Assembly (NCBI GenBank): GCA_031841125.1
Contig: CM063109.1
Span: 65,850,914 to 65,914,913 of the forward strand
Direction: 5' to 3'
DNA from: Acanthococcus lagerstroemiae
Taxonomy: Eukaryota > Arthropoda > Insecta > Hemiptera > Eriococcidae
DNA length: 64,000 nt
Each line of letters starts with the position of its first letter. Position 1 is the stretch's first letter. A program made the translations under genes and the position numbers. Shown piece by piece: positions 1-12,417 of the stretch. The notes beneath the pieces are model-generated. The model saw only the letters and a program-made list of their open reading frames with translations. It was not told where the DNA came from and searched no databases.

Positions 1-1310
1 GCAAAAATTGTCCGTTCAAGCAAAACAATAAAATAATATAAAATAAAAAAGTTTAAAATAGCCATTGTACTATATTATACATTTTGCCGACTAGTCCAAT
101 TCAATGATATAAAGATGTTTCATCTAGGCACCAAGAAAAAAAATTAGCATTTAGCTTTTTTTTTTTTTACATTTTTTCTCGACTGACATTGAAAATGCCG
201 ACTGAATGATACAAAAATTTTATTTTCAAGCACAAAAAAAAAAGGTCAACATAATAACTACTTTTTTTGTAGTAATCCGCAATGCTGGCTAAATGGTCGA
301 ATTTGCCCCAAAAAAAAACAACAACAAAAAACGCGTTTCCGAGATTGTGAGAGGGTGTCACACTTTTCCTCTCGCCCCCCTCGTTTCAACGCATCGACTG
401 GCTTATTTTACTATTAGGTGGGCTTACTTCTGTGAACCACAAACTGACTGTACAATTTCACGTTGTTCTTCTTAGAAATGGTAAAGTGATACCTACATAC
501 CCAATAACTCGTAAATTTAGGGACGGGGAAAATTTAAATCCTATAATATTTTAAAATGCAAGTCCTCAAAATCTGAATTTAGGATTTTTATTAAATCTTG
601 TAAGGGAAATTTTATGCTTCAGATTTGAATACATTTTCCGAAATTTTGCCCATTTTTCGGATTTTGTGATACAAAATTTTCAAAATTGAGATTTTGGATT
701 ACATTCTTTTTCAAAGAAAATTTTGGATTTTGATTTTAAATCCCATCTAAGAGGGAATTTCGGATTTTCCATTTCAAACTTCTTTGCAGATTTTTGTTCA
801 TCTTGTGGTAAATTAACGACTGTTTTCAGAAGAGGATGAAATATCAAACTCGTTCCTTTGCACTTAGGCCGATTTTCTTCTAGGCATACAAATTATCGAA
901 TTGAGTTGAAGTTTTAAATAGGATATTTCGGATTAAGAAAAGTAAAATAGGGGACGGGGGCTGCAACTTACAATTCGAAATTCGTAAGATAAATCCCATT
1001 AATGGAAGTCCATGAATTTAAAAAAAAAAAATTGATTTTTCCCAGCTTAAGAGCAATTTAACTCCTTCAATTTCAAGAATCTGTTCCATGTATGTGGGAG
1101 GGTTTTGTTCTCCTCGATGAGTACTCTGGACATCGTTCCAACTTATCCTCCAAAATGGGACACTCTCTACCCAGGGTGTGTCATAAAATTACCCCTCCCT
1201 ATTTTTTTATTTATTACGAAGTCGAATCTATGAAAATCTTTAAGTGACAGTTTCTAATTTCTTTTCAAGTAGAAAATCATCCTCTCCCCTCCCGAGACTA
1301 GTCACACGTA
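1..1310. other. AT-rich stretch without a recognisable gene
   Basis: No coding similarity seen. Positions 60-300 hold two loose copies of a sequence built around GCCGACT followed by AATGATA. Positions 540-790 hold short degenerate GGATTTT/AAAATTTT repeats. Short open frames here look random. Confidence 0.6.
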
Positions 1311-1359
1311 TCACCAACTTTGAAACTGCAAAAGAAAAAACATGAAAAAAGTATCAAAA

Positions 1360-1540
1360 TAAAGGTATTTCGAGTCGTTACGAATATCGCATCCGATTTT
1401 AGATTTGACCCTGACGTGGGCCCTAAAAGTAAAACGATTTTTCGAGTCAAATCATACTTCCCTAGGCCTGAAATTATGTTGTTTGGGCCCAAATCAGGAC
1501 TGATAAAAGCACAGAAGATACCTACACCGAGGCTAAAAAT
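1360..1540. repeat. Lone monomer of the ~120 bp dispersed satellite
   Basis: The order of words (TTTCGAGTC, then a degenerate form of CATCAGATTTT, then GGGCCC plus AAAAGT, then CCTGAAAT) matches monomers of the arrays at 9.4-10.6 kb and 25.5-26.2 kb. A pair of overlapping open frames lies across it on opposite strands, which I take to be by-products of the repeat. Confidence 0.4.
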
Positions 1541-1639
1541 GGATCTGGTCACGAAGACCAGCTCCCTGTCTATCTCTGAGTTCGCACTTCGGCTGGAATT
1601 GCGTTATGAGCGTAATGCTGGCTGCATTTAAACATTCCT

Positions 1640-2985
1640 ACGTAAACTGAGTTAACTTACCGTCCGGTAGGCTTCGGTTTATGTCAATCAATAAATCATC
1701 GGATCGTTTACTATACACATGCATGCGTACAGTATACGCGATATACCCATGACCCATAACAAAATACTCTGTTTATCTCTTGTACACGCTTCAAAAACTG
1801 GTTTCGTGACCTGACATGAGAACATACTTGAGACCCACTCAATGAGATTGTACAAACCTGTTTAATACGAGTTATTTAATAATATAGAAGCCGATTGTAA
1901 AAATTGAATGTAAAATTCGAACGATTTTATTTTAAAATAGAAGAAAACGTTGGAACGTTTTTCTTTTCTTTCTATAATTATTTGTTCGTGATTTAAGGAT
2001 TGTGTTGGGGTGTGGAGGAAATTAAACGATTATGGTCATAGAAATGAGAAGAGATTTGGATTAGCATCGGGCAAAGATGAATTTATAACATGGCTTGAAA
2101 ACGGGGCAGTTGATTATTTTGAATATTTCATGTATATTAATCCAGAGGTTTTTTGGTGAAGCCCTTAGAAACGAGAGATTTGAGAAATACTTGGTGAAAA
2201 AGCTAAAATAATCACTTATGAAGGCATCGCCGGGATGTTTGCTCGATAGGAACCAGAGGCCACCCCTCCTTTTCTCCCATAGTCCAACTGGACGAGTGAT
2301 ACAAACTTGGAATCAAAACGAAATATACAGGGCTGGAGATCGAGTCGGCAAATCTTGAGTTTTCCTTCTCCTGTCAGCTAATTCGTTGACTTGTTAGTTC
2401 TTACATCATTAACAAAATCTATCAAAAATTAATCAATAAATTAAAAACCCTCCAAATTAATCCGAAATTACGTAATTAATATTCGGCAGTAGTAGGTCCA
2501 GGGAGAAATCCTTGATGGGACAATTCTGAATGTCTAACAGTTTCATTTTCTACCCTTTCCCCTTCCTTAGTTCTTGGATCATTTTTTCGCCCTCAGTGTT
2601 AATTCAGGAAGTAAATAAGAAAGAAATAATCAGAGTTTTAAACGATTTGTTCCGTTGACGTTCAAAATGAAAAAAAAAAAAACTTCCATAGTCGAAATGA
2701 GTCAATTTTTTTCAACTCACTGCATTCATAATTGGAAGAATTTTATCGCAATAATATCCAATTTATTTTCTCGAGGCAGAACGAGGTATAGTTATTAAGG
2801 CCATACAAAGACTTTTCAGTTTTCAGTGTTCATGTAAGAATCTTTTACTCTCTCAAACTTGTTCCTTACTCAAGTGTTTTTCAAAAATATTAATTCAAAA
2901 CTCGGTAATATTGTTCTAAACTCGTTTACGACTCTTCATAACATTTATATTCTTTATTGCGGTTCTTCAAGAAGGGATCAAGTCT
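1640..2985. other. No gene seen
   Basis: AT-rich sequence without recognisable coding, RNA or terminal-repeat signals. From about 2800 the first AAGACTC-like words of the next repeat appear. Confidence 0.5.
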
Positions 2986-2989
2986 TTTC

Positions 2990-3440
2990 AGAACCCGTAT
3001 AGCTTTCGAAGACTCTTATTAAACTAAGACTTCTTAAAATGGAACACTAATTTAAGACTCTCTCAGACTTGTGTAAGACTCTCAAAGACTGAGACACGAG
3101 TAATAAAAATCTTTCGTACTGATTTAACACAAGTAGATGCTCTTCAACAGGCTCTTCCAAATCTTTAAATATTCGCTGAGAATATTTCAAACTTATTCAA
3201 GAAAATTTTGATCACCTTTCTTGACTGGCTGAGGATTCTTTCAGACTCTTCCAAACTTGATTACGATATTTTAAAATTTCTCGAGACTCTTTAAAACGTT
3301 TAAAACCGTTTTTAAGGCTTCCGAAAACTTCTTTAAAACTCTGCGAGAAGTTTCTAAACATGTTTCAGATTCGCTACAACTTCTAAAGGCTCCTTTTGAC
3401 TCTCTCACATTTATTTAGGATTCCTTGAAACTTTTTAATG
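2990..3440. repeat. Degenerate AAGACTC minisatellite, array 1
   Basis: Recurrent words of the type (A)AGACTCT, AAACTTG and TTTAAGACT recur every 20-30 bases with much drift. The same family forms arrays at 8.34-9.35 kb and 31.3-33.8 kb and a short patch at 24.64-24.79 kb. No coding potential. Confidence 0.6.
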
Positions 3441-3444
3441 CGAA

Positions 3445-4765
3445 AGGACTGATTTGAGATTCGGTAGAACTTGGCCGTTTGTGAAACGTTTTCGACTTTC
3501 TCCCCAAATATGGTATGACCAAAATAACCCGTAATTCCGAATAGCTGGGACGACTTGCAGAAAGCAGTTCATAGTTAAACCTTCCAAGGATATGTACGAG
3601 TATGAGCATTTAAGAGTTGAGAATGTCATCATCTTACTAGAGAGTTGCTTTTTCTAATACACCAATAGGGGTGCTGCACATATCCACGGCACCTCGGTGC
3701 TCGACTCAGGAGGTCATATGAGAACTGATTTTCCAATACACGGAGGTCCATATTGTTAAATGGTTCAGAAAATATTTAAAAAAAATTACAGATTTCTGTT
3801 TTGAATTTCTTTTCCCTAGTTTTGACGAAAGCTAGCCATTTCATTTTCAAAGCTAAATTACTCAAGAAATATCGAGGAAAAACTCCCAAAACTGGACTTC
3901 CTGTGTTTCAAAATTGGCATACATAGCCGATGGACATATTCCATTTTAGAAAAGCATCTCATATAAAAGAACAGGTTTGGAAAACCATATCGGAACTCTA
4001 CTATATACTTTAGGAAAATACCTATGCTACAAAAATAGAACCTTGGCCTCGTGAGAATTTTGCCCTCCTCACCATACTGGTCAACATCATAACGTTCATT
4101 TTCAGTCAGTACCTAATACCCAGTGGGTACAACTTTCGGGTTCTTCTGAGGGCGGAAACACTGAAACCCGTCCTTGAAATCAATAATAAATTCAACCACT
4201 TCTCTACTATTAAGTTCCACAACTAGCGAACGAGACATTACTAATTAGATTTCGCAATCAATATTTATGTGAACGGTAGATGCCCCCACAACTATATTCT
4301 AGAATTCCATACTGTCCGATGAATTGAGCAAGCCATTTTGAGGGCTGATTTTAACTCAGCAACGTACCGAAGTGGGAAGCCTTCCCTAATGATTTGACAC
4401 TTGGCTTCAGTTGGACAGTCAGTGGTCCTCGACTGGAAAATTTGAGACTTTTTGAAATATTTTTGCCAGTTTGTTCGACTTACGTTAGTAAAAACACTAG
4501 AAAGTTGAAAAATTTGAGTCTTTCTCGACAATTTCTTTTCAGTACGCCCATGTCCGTCAAGATAGCCTCTACTTTTCTACATTTGATTTTCCGTTGGCTT
4601 ACCCCTAGGTCGGTATTTTTACTTCAGTTAAAGTCTTTATGACTATATTCCCTTTAAATTTGATTTATCTAGAGAGTATCAGTATTACAATTTTTTAATT
4701 TTAAATTTTAAAATGTATTGTATTTTTTAATACTAATTTATTCATTTATTAAGTTTGAAAACAGG
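3445..4765. other. No gene seen
   Basis: AT-rich. Short overlapping open frames on both strands near 4292-4642 show no recognisable domain. Nothing else supportable. Confidence 0.5.
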
Positions 4766-4766
4766 C

Positions 4767-5182
4767 GTTTGCAAGAGTGTTATAAGATTTTTCAAGAGAG
4801 CAAAAAGAAGATACCTGTACGAATTGCGAGTGTCTGAATAGTGTTGGCAGTTTGGAAAAAAAATAGCAGTAGGTAGCAGCACCGTTTCGGTACAGCTTCC
4901 TTTAATTTCAGATTTGTAGGTTGATTATAACGCATTTTATAAAACTCGTGTCCGTGAATGAACAGAGGGCGTGCCTCAGCTGTGGATTGTGAAAACGCTC
5001 AACGTTGCAATGGACTTATAACATTCTTGCAAAATCCCGACATCGTTCTCTTTTTTTTTCTTTTTCTTTGAGTGGTCGCCCTGGAAATCCAGTGGCACCA
5101 TCGCGTTTCTCGTAAGAAGTACTTTTTGTTGCACCGCTTAACTCAAAACTGCCAAAATTGGACTTATAACACTCTTACAAAG
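4767..5182. repeat. Candidate inverted-repeat element (MITE-like)
   Basis: TTTGCAAGAGTGTTATAAG near 4768 is matched in inverse by CTTATAACACTCTTACAAA near 5163 (18 of 19 positions). A second partial copy, ACTTATAACATTCTTGCAAA, lies near 5012. No target duplication was found, so the boundaries are uncertain. Confidence 0.35.
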
Positions 5183-5394
5183 GGCTATTCTTATATTAAT
5201 GAAATTTTTTATTTATATTTACTTTATCTTATAGTTCTGAGTATGAAAGAAAAATTCTGCCAGGTTTAAACAAAATTGGTGAAGGATAACTTCTGCCTTA
5301 AGAGGGTAGCAATTCTAATAGGAATAACATTGGTTTTTGAGATTTGAGCTGCAGTCGAGGAAAGAGTCCCCCCGCCCGTATGAGCCTGAAAACC

Positions 5395-5930
5395 ATTTTT
5401 TCTTTTAAAATTGACGTTTTTTCCCTAGGGCCATTTTCTCCCTTCCCCTCTCCCGTTCGGCTCCACAGGGACTGTATTCAATTTTGTTCCAATTTGCCCA
5501 TTATGTACGCCTGAGTAACAATGTTTTTGGACTGATGCGTTCATTTTTGGAGTTCTCTTCCCCGCCCTTACACTTTGGGTTCCACAAGGAATGATCTTCA
5601 TTTCTCCCAATCCCAAGCTTTTTGTGTTTGAACAAGGATTTTTTCGGTAGCAGAGTTCATTTTTGGAGTTCTTCCTCCACTGTCCTCTCCATTCCCTTGA
5701 GGCCCCATGGGTGGCTGATCGTGACTGATTCCAATTTCCGCGTTCTTCATGCCTGAATAAGGATTTAATAACACGCTGAGTTCATTTTTGAAATTGCTTT
5801 CATCCTCCCCGTTACCCCTAAGGGTCCACAAGAGGCTGCTATTCAATAATTCCAATTTCCATGTTCATTCTTTCTAAATCACAGGTGTCTGGGTCGTTGA
5901 ATTCATTTCCCAGGTTCTTTTCTTAATTTA
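5395..5930 (+). repeat. Tandem repeat with ~121 bp period, forward array
   Basis: The phrase GTTCATTTTTGGAGTTCT and drifted versions recur near 5538, 5659, 5780 and 5900, a spacing of 120-121 bases. Between them a C-rich stretch and a TTCCAATTT word recur in the same order. At least four monomers. Short open frames on the opposite strand only reflect the repeat. Confidence 0.65.
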
Positions 5931-6009
5931 TTCAATTCTTCACGTGTATCATATGTAGGGATTTGTGTTATTGTATGTGTTGCTGGTGCAGTGTAATGAG
6001 GTGCAAAGT

Positions 6010-6350
6010 TCAAGCTTACTAATGAGCGCAAGTGCGGAGCCCACGAGATGAAGCGAAAGAGAAAGCTCAAAAATGATTTGAGTGACCGAATGAATTCTTA
6101 TTGGGACAGTACAAAAGGGGAAACTGAAATGATTAAAGATCAACAAAAATACCAACAATGAACTCAGTGACCCAAAAACCCTGTATTGGACATAAATAAT
6201 GTAGAAATTGGAACAAAATTTAAATGACCAGAAATTAGTTTCGAGCCCAACAGAGGAAGAAAAGAGGGGAAAATATCCTGGGAATAGATTCAGTGACCCT
6301 GAAAATACCAATCTGTGAAAGAAATTAGGTTCTAGGCTCATATGCGGAGC
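6010..6350 (-). repeat. Inverted continuation of the ~121 bp repeat
   Basis: Reverse-complement words of the neighbouring array appear here: AAATTGGAACAAAATT (inverse of the AATTTTGTTCCAATTT near 5475) and CTGGGAAT...TTCAGTGACCC (inverse of the GGGTCGTTGAATTC near 5893). Spacing between units is less regular, about 92 and 125 bases. Confidence 0.5.
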
Positions 6351-8335
6351 TTCTACTCAACCCAAGCTCAAATTCCAAAAATTAATGTTAATTCTAACGA
6401 GAACTTCAACCCGTTTGAGATAGGTGTTACACTTCATCGATTTTGCTCAAACTTGCAACTTTTTTTTTTGTAAATATTTCAAACTAATCTAGAGGGTACG
6501 CAAGCCGAAAAAAACTTCTTTTCAGAGATTGTAACTGAGGACCACCCTAGTTGCTATACTTAAGCTTATGGTACAACCCCTAGCACAGACTGACTCAGAG
6601 TGAGAGGTATAAATAAAGGGATGCTTTGGAGACATAAAACTAAAATGCATATCTTCAAAAGAATTTTCAGCATTAATTTGATACTTGTCAGCCTTTTCCC
6701 TCATGAGCCCCTTCTCATTCGCACTTATGGACGACTCATGCAGATGAATACAGAGAGGATGCTCACAATTTAGTTCAATTCTTCGGTTTCAGCATGAGTA
6801 ACATTAACATGAGTTAATTGAGTTCATTCTTTTCGATACGGAAACTTTGAGTTAGAGCATTTTGATCACGCTCACTTCGCGGTTTTCAGTGTGGACAGAG
6901 AGTGAATAAAGTTAGCTGAACTTAAACGATATTCTCGTTCATAAAATTTGGTATAAACTTTCTGGATCTACGTAAGTTTCGACAGACACTTCCACGTATT
7001 CACTTTAATGGGTTAGACAGCCCTTCTCCAAAAGGCAATCTGTACCGAAAACTTCTCCATAAAACGTGATGTAACGCACTGCAGTTGGCAATTTTGTAAG
7101 GTTTATTTATTTATTTTTTCTTTCCTAAATCTTAGTTGAAATATTTCCGGTTTACACTCTCCCCCCCCCCCACACACACAAAATTGCTCTTACCGGCCCT
7201 GAGTATTGAATTTATTCTCGAAATCGTGACCTCTTGACCTTCTAATTCGCCATTTCAATTCGAATCCGCGGGTCCGTATTAATATAGAAGAATATAAAAT
7301 CTCGGAAGGAAAGAACACGCTACGCGCTGACGTTAGAAATATCGAACATTCTACAATATTTTCAAATGCTTTGAACTCAAGCGCAGTCTGAGAAGCACTG
7401 AATGGTCGAATTTTCTCGGTCATTGACTGTGTGAAAAGAATGGAGATGAGTGGCGGTGGTACTAGTCGTAGTAATAGTAAACATAATATCAGCGTCTACG
7501 GGCATAGCCATCTTATTTAATCATAACTGGAAGAATTCCTCTTGCTTAAGTCAATTGCCTCACGGCATAGGTGGTCTTTACAAGAAGTTAAAAAAATATA
7601 CGGACGAGTTAGACGGCGCGACGTTTTGTTTCACTCGTGAAGTCATCAGATCGCTGGATATTTTTTAATCTTTTGACTAGGACTTTGAAAAATTCAGACT
7701 GTTTTGTTTTTCGATATTGACATTGACAAGCGTTGTATTCGAGGTACAGAGTTGTCTTTTTCGGAGACACTAATTGCTTTCCTAAAATAAAGGCGTTTCG
7801 GTTTTTAAAAGAGCAAAAGTAATCCGCTCTCTTCGCCATGGAAAATGTGGCGGTGAGATTTGTTTTTACATTTCTGATCACTTGTGTACTGAGGTGGGAT
7901 TTCAGTAATTAGAATGTCATTGGATGTAGCCTCGTAGCGTGCCCACTTTTGCAAGGGGGCTGACCACCTCCAAATTTCAGTGAACAAGCAAACTGGTGGG
8001 TTCCGAAAGTAATCCTGGGAAGGGCACGTGTGTAAGACTCTATCAGTTTTTACCCCCTTCCCCTGATCATTTTATACCGTCCTCGTGGTAATTGAGTGAG
8101 TAGTTGCGTAAGAAAACGGAGAAATTCTTGGGGTTTGAATAATTTGTGCCGCAGACTATTTCCCATTGATGTTGAAGATGAATACCCCCACAACTTGTAG
8201 TATCAGCTTTTCTTTTCAACTTAGCACTGGATTCTCGAATGGAAAATTTTTTGAAACTTTTCATTCATTGCGTTGTTATTTAATATTTTCTCTCAGGAAG
8301 ATGGAGGGAAGCCCTTAAAAGACTAGCTGAGACTT
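6351..8335. other. No gene seen; simple C/CA tract
   Basis: AT-rich. A C-run followed by a short CA repeat lies at about 7149-7180. Overlapping short frames near 7450-7990 on both strands show no recognisable domain. Confidence 0.5.
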
Positions 8336-8339
8336 TTCA

Positions 8340-9350
8340 ATGCTTTTTCAAAGGAATCTTTCCACCTCTCCGAGAGTAATTTAAGACTTCAGGCGTTTTC
8401 AAACTTGTATAAGACTTGCTAAGACTGTTTGAAATTCGGTTATGACTGTTTATAAATCTTTCACGCTCAGGGGGGTGGGGGGCAAGTTTTGATTTTCTCG
8501 TGTGTAGCCTGATACAAAACAAATTGTTTTCAAAAGTTGACCAAGAAACTCCTACCTTCTCTCTCCCCCCACCTGAAGAATTTTTTCAACGTTTTAAGAA
8601 TCAACCCTCTACAGAAAGGCTTATGCTTATGACTTTATTTATCGTAATAAAAAAATTTTAAATATCAAATTAATTAGGTAAAATTTGTTTTTCTATTTTT
8701 TTTTTATTATTTATTTTTTTTTCTGTAAAGTATGTGATAAATTTGAATTTTCTTGAGAATTTTCCCGAGTGGTGCAAAATTTTGATTTTTCAACGTGTAG
8801 CAGAGTTTTTTTCTAATTTTCCCGAGTGTAGCGATAATGTTCCCGTGTGTAGCACTTGCACGTCTGCTACACCCAACTTGCCACCCCTGCTCACACTTTA
8901 AAAAGCTCTTCTATGCAAGGTCAAGACTTCTTAAAAGTTTCCATACATGTTCTAAGAAAGTCTTCAAGACTCATATAAGTCTTTAAGACTCCTTAAAGCT
9001 AAATAAAATTCTTCCAAACTAAGATCTTATAAAACTTTTGCTTACAGCTCGATGACCATTTAAAATTCGCGTACGAAAATCTCTATGACTCTTCAAACTT
9101 TCATCATAGCTCTTCAAGTCTTACTCGACAGGCGTCGATATTTTCGAAGATGGTTTCGTACTGATTGAAGAGTTTCGGATTGTTCAAGACTCCTAAACTT
9201 ATTTCAGACTTCCTAATACTGTCCAAGACTCGTTAAATCGCTTTACTATACTTCCAGTTTCAATAGGATTCTTCAAAACTTCTTAAGACTCTTTAAAATC
9301 CATTAAGACTTTTCAAGACTCGCTTAAAACTCTTGAAGACTAGTTAATAC
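8340..9350. repeat. Degenerate AAGACTC minisatellite, array 2, split by an insertion
   Basis: AAGACTTC, AAACTTGT and TAAGACTC words run from about 8340 to 8467 and resume from about 8890 to 9345. The hAT-like element at 8468-8889 divides what was one array. Confidence 0.6.
8468..8889. mobile_element. Non-autonomous hAT-like element
   Basis: The left end starts CAGGGGGGTGGGGGGCAAGTT and the right end, read inverted, starts CAGGGGTGGCAAGTTGGG. The flanks TTCACGCT and CTCACACT agree at 6 of 8 positions, as expected of an old 8 bp hAT target duplication. The interior repeats GTGTAGC after CCCGAGT several times. 422 bp, non-coding. Confidence 0.6.
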
Positions 9351-9360
9351 CCCAGAGGAA

Positions 9361-10620
9361 CTAGAACGCCTCCCCATTTTTTAATTTTAATAAAAACGGT
9401 ATCGCGCAAACTATCGAAATAGAAGTTCTTTGGATCAATAATTTCGACAACTCTATCAACATTTTCAGACCTAGATTTGACTCTAAAGTTAAAATTTTAC
9501 TCCTGAAATGGACAAAATTGATTTTAACAAAAAAATCAAATGACGTGTCAAAATAGGGGGCTTTTGGGGTTGCTGATTTCGAAAATTTCATCAGATTTGT
9601 CGTAGGACTCCGATTTAGTTCCTAAAATCCAAAATATTCTTCTTGAAACCTAAATGTCGAAATAAGAGTTTCTCGGGTCTTTGATTTCGAAAATCTTACT
9701 AGATTTTTAATCTCATCATCCGAGCCATATTTGGGCCCAATAGTTGAAAATTTCAATCTTGAAATAGGCAAAATTGACTACAGTTGGAAAATTGAAGTAC
9801 ATATCAAAATATGGGATTTTGGTCTCTGATTTCGAAAATTTCATCAAAGTTTGCATCTAACTTTGGTTTTTAATTCCAAAATTCAAAATTTCATTTATGA
9901 AATAGGCAAAATTTACCTCACTTGAAAAATTAAATAGGATGCTAATGTTTCGAAAATTTCATCAGACTTTTTATCTAGTTCTGGTATGAACCGAGAATTT
10001 ACTGTTTCACTCTTATAATGGGCAAAATGGACATTACTGGTGAAATTAAAGAAGGTTTTTGTTCGCTAGATTCGAAAATTTCATGAAATTGATCAGCTAA
10101 TTGTGAACTCTGTTCCAAAAATTAGAATTTCATGCTTGAAATGAATCAAATTAACTTTATTCGGGAAATCGAGTAGAGAACATGGATGGAGTTCATTGGG
10201 TCACTGCTCAGATTTTCTGTATGCCTCAGATCTGAGTTCTGTAATTTGAATTTCTTATTCAAAAAATGGTCGTGAATGACGTGACTTGCAATGTTGAACA
10301 AAGAATGAAAACAGAGTTGGTAGTTTACTGAATCGCCGATCTCGACAACTGCATCAGCGTTTTCCTACAGTGCCGGGTTTGGGCTCCACAATGCAAATAT
10401 CATACACAAAATGGACAAAACGGACTTACGGACTTACTTATCCTACAAAATATCAGTAGAAGTAATATCAAGAATGTGTTTCGGAAAAATGTTTGAAATC
10501 AGCGATCCAAAAGCCCCCCCCCCCCCTCCAATTGGTACTTTACCTATTTAGTTTTCACGGGGAGGTCAAATTTGCCTATTTCAAAGGGGAAATTTTAATT
10601 TTCGGGCCACAATTGGTTCT
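9361..10620. repeat. Dispersed satellite, 107-142 bp monomers, array A
   Basis: The phrase TTTCGAAAATTTCATCAG recurs in drifted form near 9440, 9579, 9686, 9828, 9950, 10071, 10200 and 10340. Each copy is followed by a TTTGGGCTCC-like word, AAAATTTCAT, CTTGAAAT and GGCAAAATTGA in that order. At least seven monomers. The family reappears at 25.5-26.2 kb. Confidence 0.7.
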
Positions 10621-10696
10621 TATGAAAATTGCGATGATTTTTTCGAAATGATCCGAAAGAAACTCTAATCTGATGCGTCATTCGATTTTGCGAGTA

Positions 10697-10725
<29 letters not shown>
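10697..10725. repeat. GACA microsatellite
   Basis: About seven GACA units in a row, followed by degenerate GACTG-type repeats up to about 10770. Confidence 0.9.
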
Positions 10726-10727
<2 letters not shown>

Positions 10728-10778
10728 TAGACAGACTGGCTGACTGGACTGGACTGACTGCCTGACTCAACACTTTTC

Positions 10779-11200
10779 ATTCGCCTGCGAGTAGGTGTGC
10801 CACACTCCTTATATCAGCCTGTATTCCCTTGCAAGCATCACGTTCCTTGTACCAGCCCGTGAGCACTACGTGCTAGTGCATCATGTTGCAGACGACTCTG
10901 CAACCACGGGAGAGCATTTTCATGTCTGGTTCGCGGACTATGCCGACATGAGAATGTCATCGTCCAGCAAATGTAGCGTCCAAAAAATATGGAGCGCAAC
11001 GTGCTCTGCGGAGCGTAGCGAACAACATTCTCATGTCGGAGCCGTCCGCGAAGCAGACATGAAACTGCTCTCCCATGGTCGCAGACTCGTCTGCAAGATG
11101 ATGCACCAGCAGAGCGTAGTGCTCGCAGGCTGGTACAAGGAACGTGATGCTCGAAAGGGAATACAGGCTGATACAAGGAGTGTGACACTCGCAGGCGAAT
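10779..11200. mobile_element. Fold-back element with ~200 bp inverted arms
   Basis: ATTCGCCTGCGAGT at 10779 is exactly inverted at 11187-11200. The similarity continues inward through CATCACGTTCCTTGTACCAG and GACATGAGAATG almost to the centre near 10990. It is far richer in G+C than its surroundings. Long open frames exist on both strands only because each arm mirrors the other. No transposase is present, so it would be non-autonomous. Target duplication unclear. Confidence 0.75.
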
Positions 11201-12415
11201 TTTTTCGTGCATTTGAGACACATCCTACTGAACAGTGATGTAAAGTTTGGGTTGCTAGTACGACGTCTCTCTCCATTTGAATGCAGACTACATAGACTGA
11301 TAATAGTTTTATAAGTTTTAAGCTGGATTTTGAATCGAAAACATAGAAAAAATGTTTCCTGAATACTTGTATTCCGAGAAATAATATTGTCTCTTATGAC
11401 TCAGAATACGTTAGAGTACTAGTACTAGGCTACTATTTGAGCTTTAATCGAAACAATGTTTTCGGCTTTTGAGAAGCAGTCCGTGTAGTGTACAGTCAAA
11501 TCCTCCCCCTCCTTGTTTCCTACCTATCACAAGAAAGAATCGTAATACTGGGCCTAAAGAGTGCTTTCGAACTCTTTCGAAACTTTTTGTATAAATGCAA
11601 CCGCGTTGTACCAGGCACATTTAATTCTGGCAAACAAAATCGAAAAAAATAAAATAAAATAAAAATAAACTACTTTCAAATTAAATAATCATGAGTAGAG
11701 TTTCGCTCCCAGGTGCGCGGAAGTTCTCTTCCCCAAAAGACTGCCAATTAGTAAAACTAAGGAAGTTTGTGTTTGCTCGTTGACCTCGAAACTTTCGGTT
11801 CTGTTGGCAAAATGCAAGAAGCAACAAAAATCTTTTTCAGCGTGATTATAAAATGTTTTCACTTTGCACCGAGCGATTTATGACCTAGTAAAATTTGAAA
11901 TTTCGTACTTGGCAAAGCTTTGGTACGCCCCCACATTTAGTTGTATAATTTAAAAGTTGCACCGGAGAATTTCCCGCAAAAATTATGAATTAAAGAGGTT
12001 ATGTAATCTGCACTGATTAGCAAAATGAGATGGAAATGAAATCTTCATGTTACTAGATCCGAGAAAAACATCTCAGGAAAATTAATAGTCCGCACAAATA
12101 AGAAACATTGAACGTATAATAATAAACTGGAATTTGACGGAAATGGTTCGTATTGGTTCATCGAGTTTTACAGAAAAAAGCCACAAGAAGTCTGGGCAAA
12201 GCTTCTTTGTGGTAGGGAGTTAGATCTTAAATTGATTTTTTTTTTTTTCAAAAATATTGAGAACTATCATATTTATAGGAAAAAATATTTCAAACAAAAA
12301 TTATTTCTCTCAATATTTTACATAAGAAATGTTATATTCAACTTTTTCGGAACTACCTCATAACTCTCGGAAAGGGGGTTGAAATTTACCCCTTTTACTA
12401 GGATATTATGTAAAC
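11201..12415. other. No gene seen
   Basis: AT-rich, no recognisable coding, RNA or repeat structure apart from a T-run at about 12237-12249. Confidence 0.5.
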
Positions 12416-12417
12416 CC

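Noticed and set aside
10795..11276. Overlapping frames of 81-147 codons on both strands
   Set aside because: They lie in a palindrome, so a chance frame in one arm creates its mirror in the other. Arm differences do not look codon-structured.
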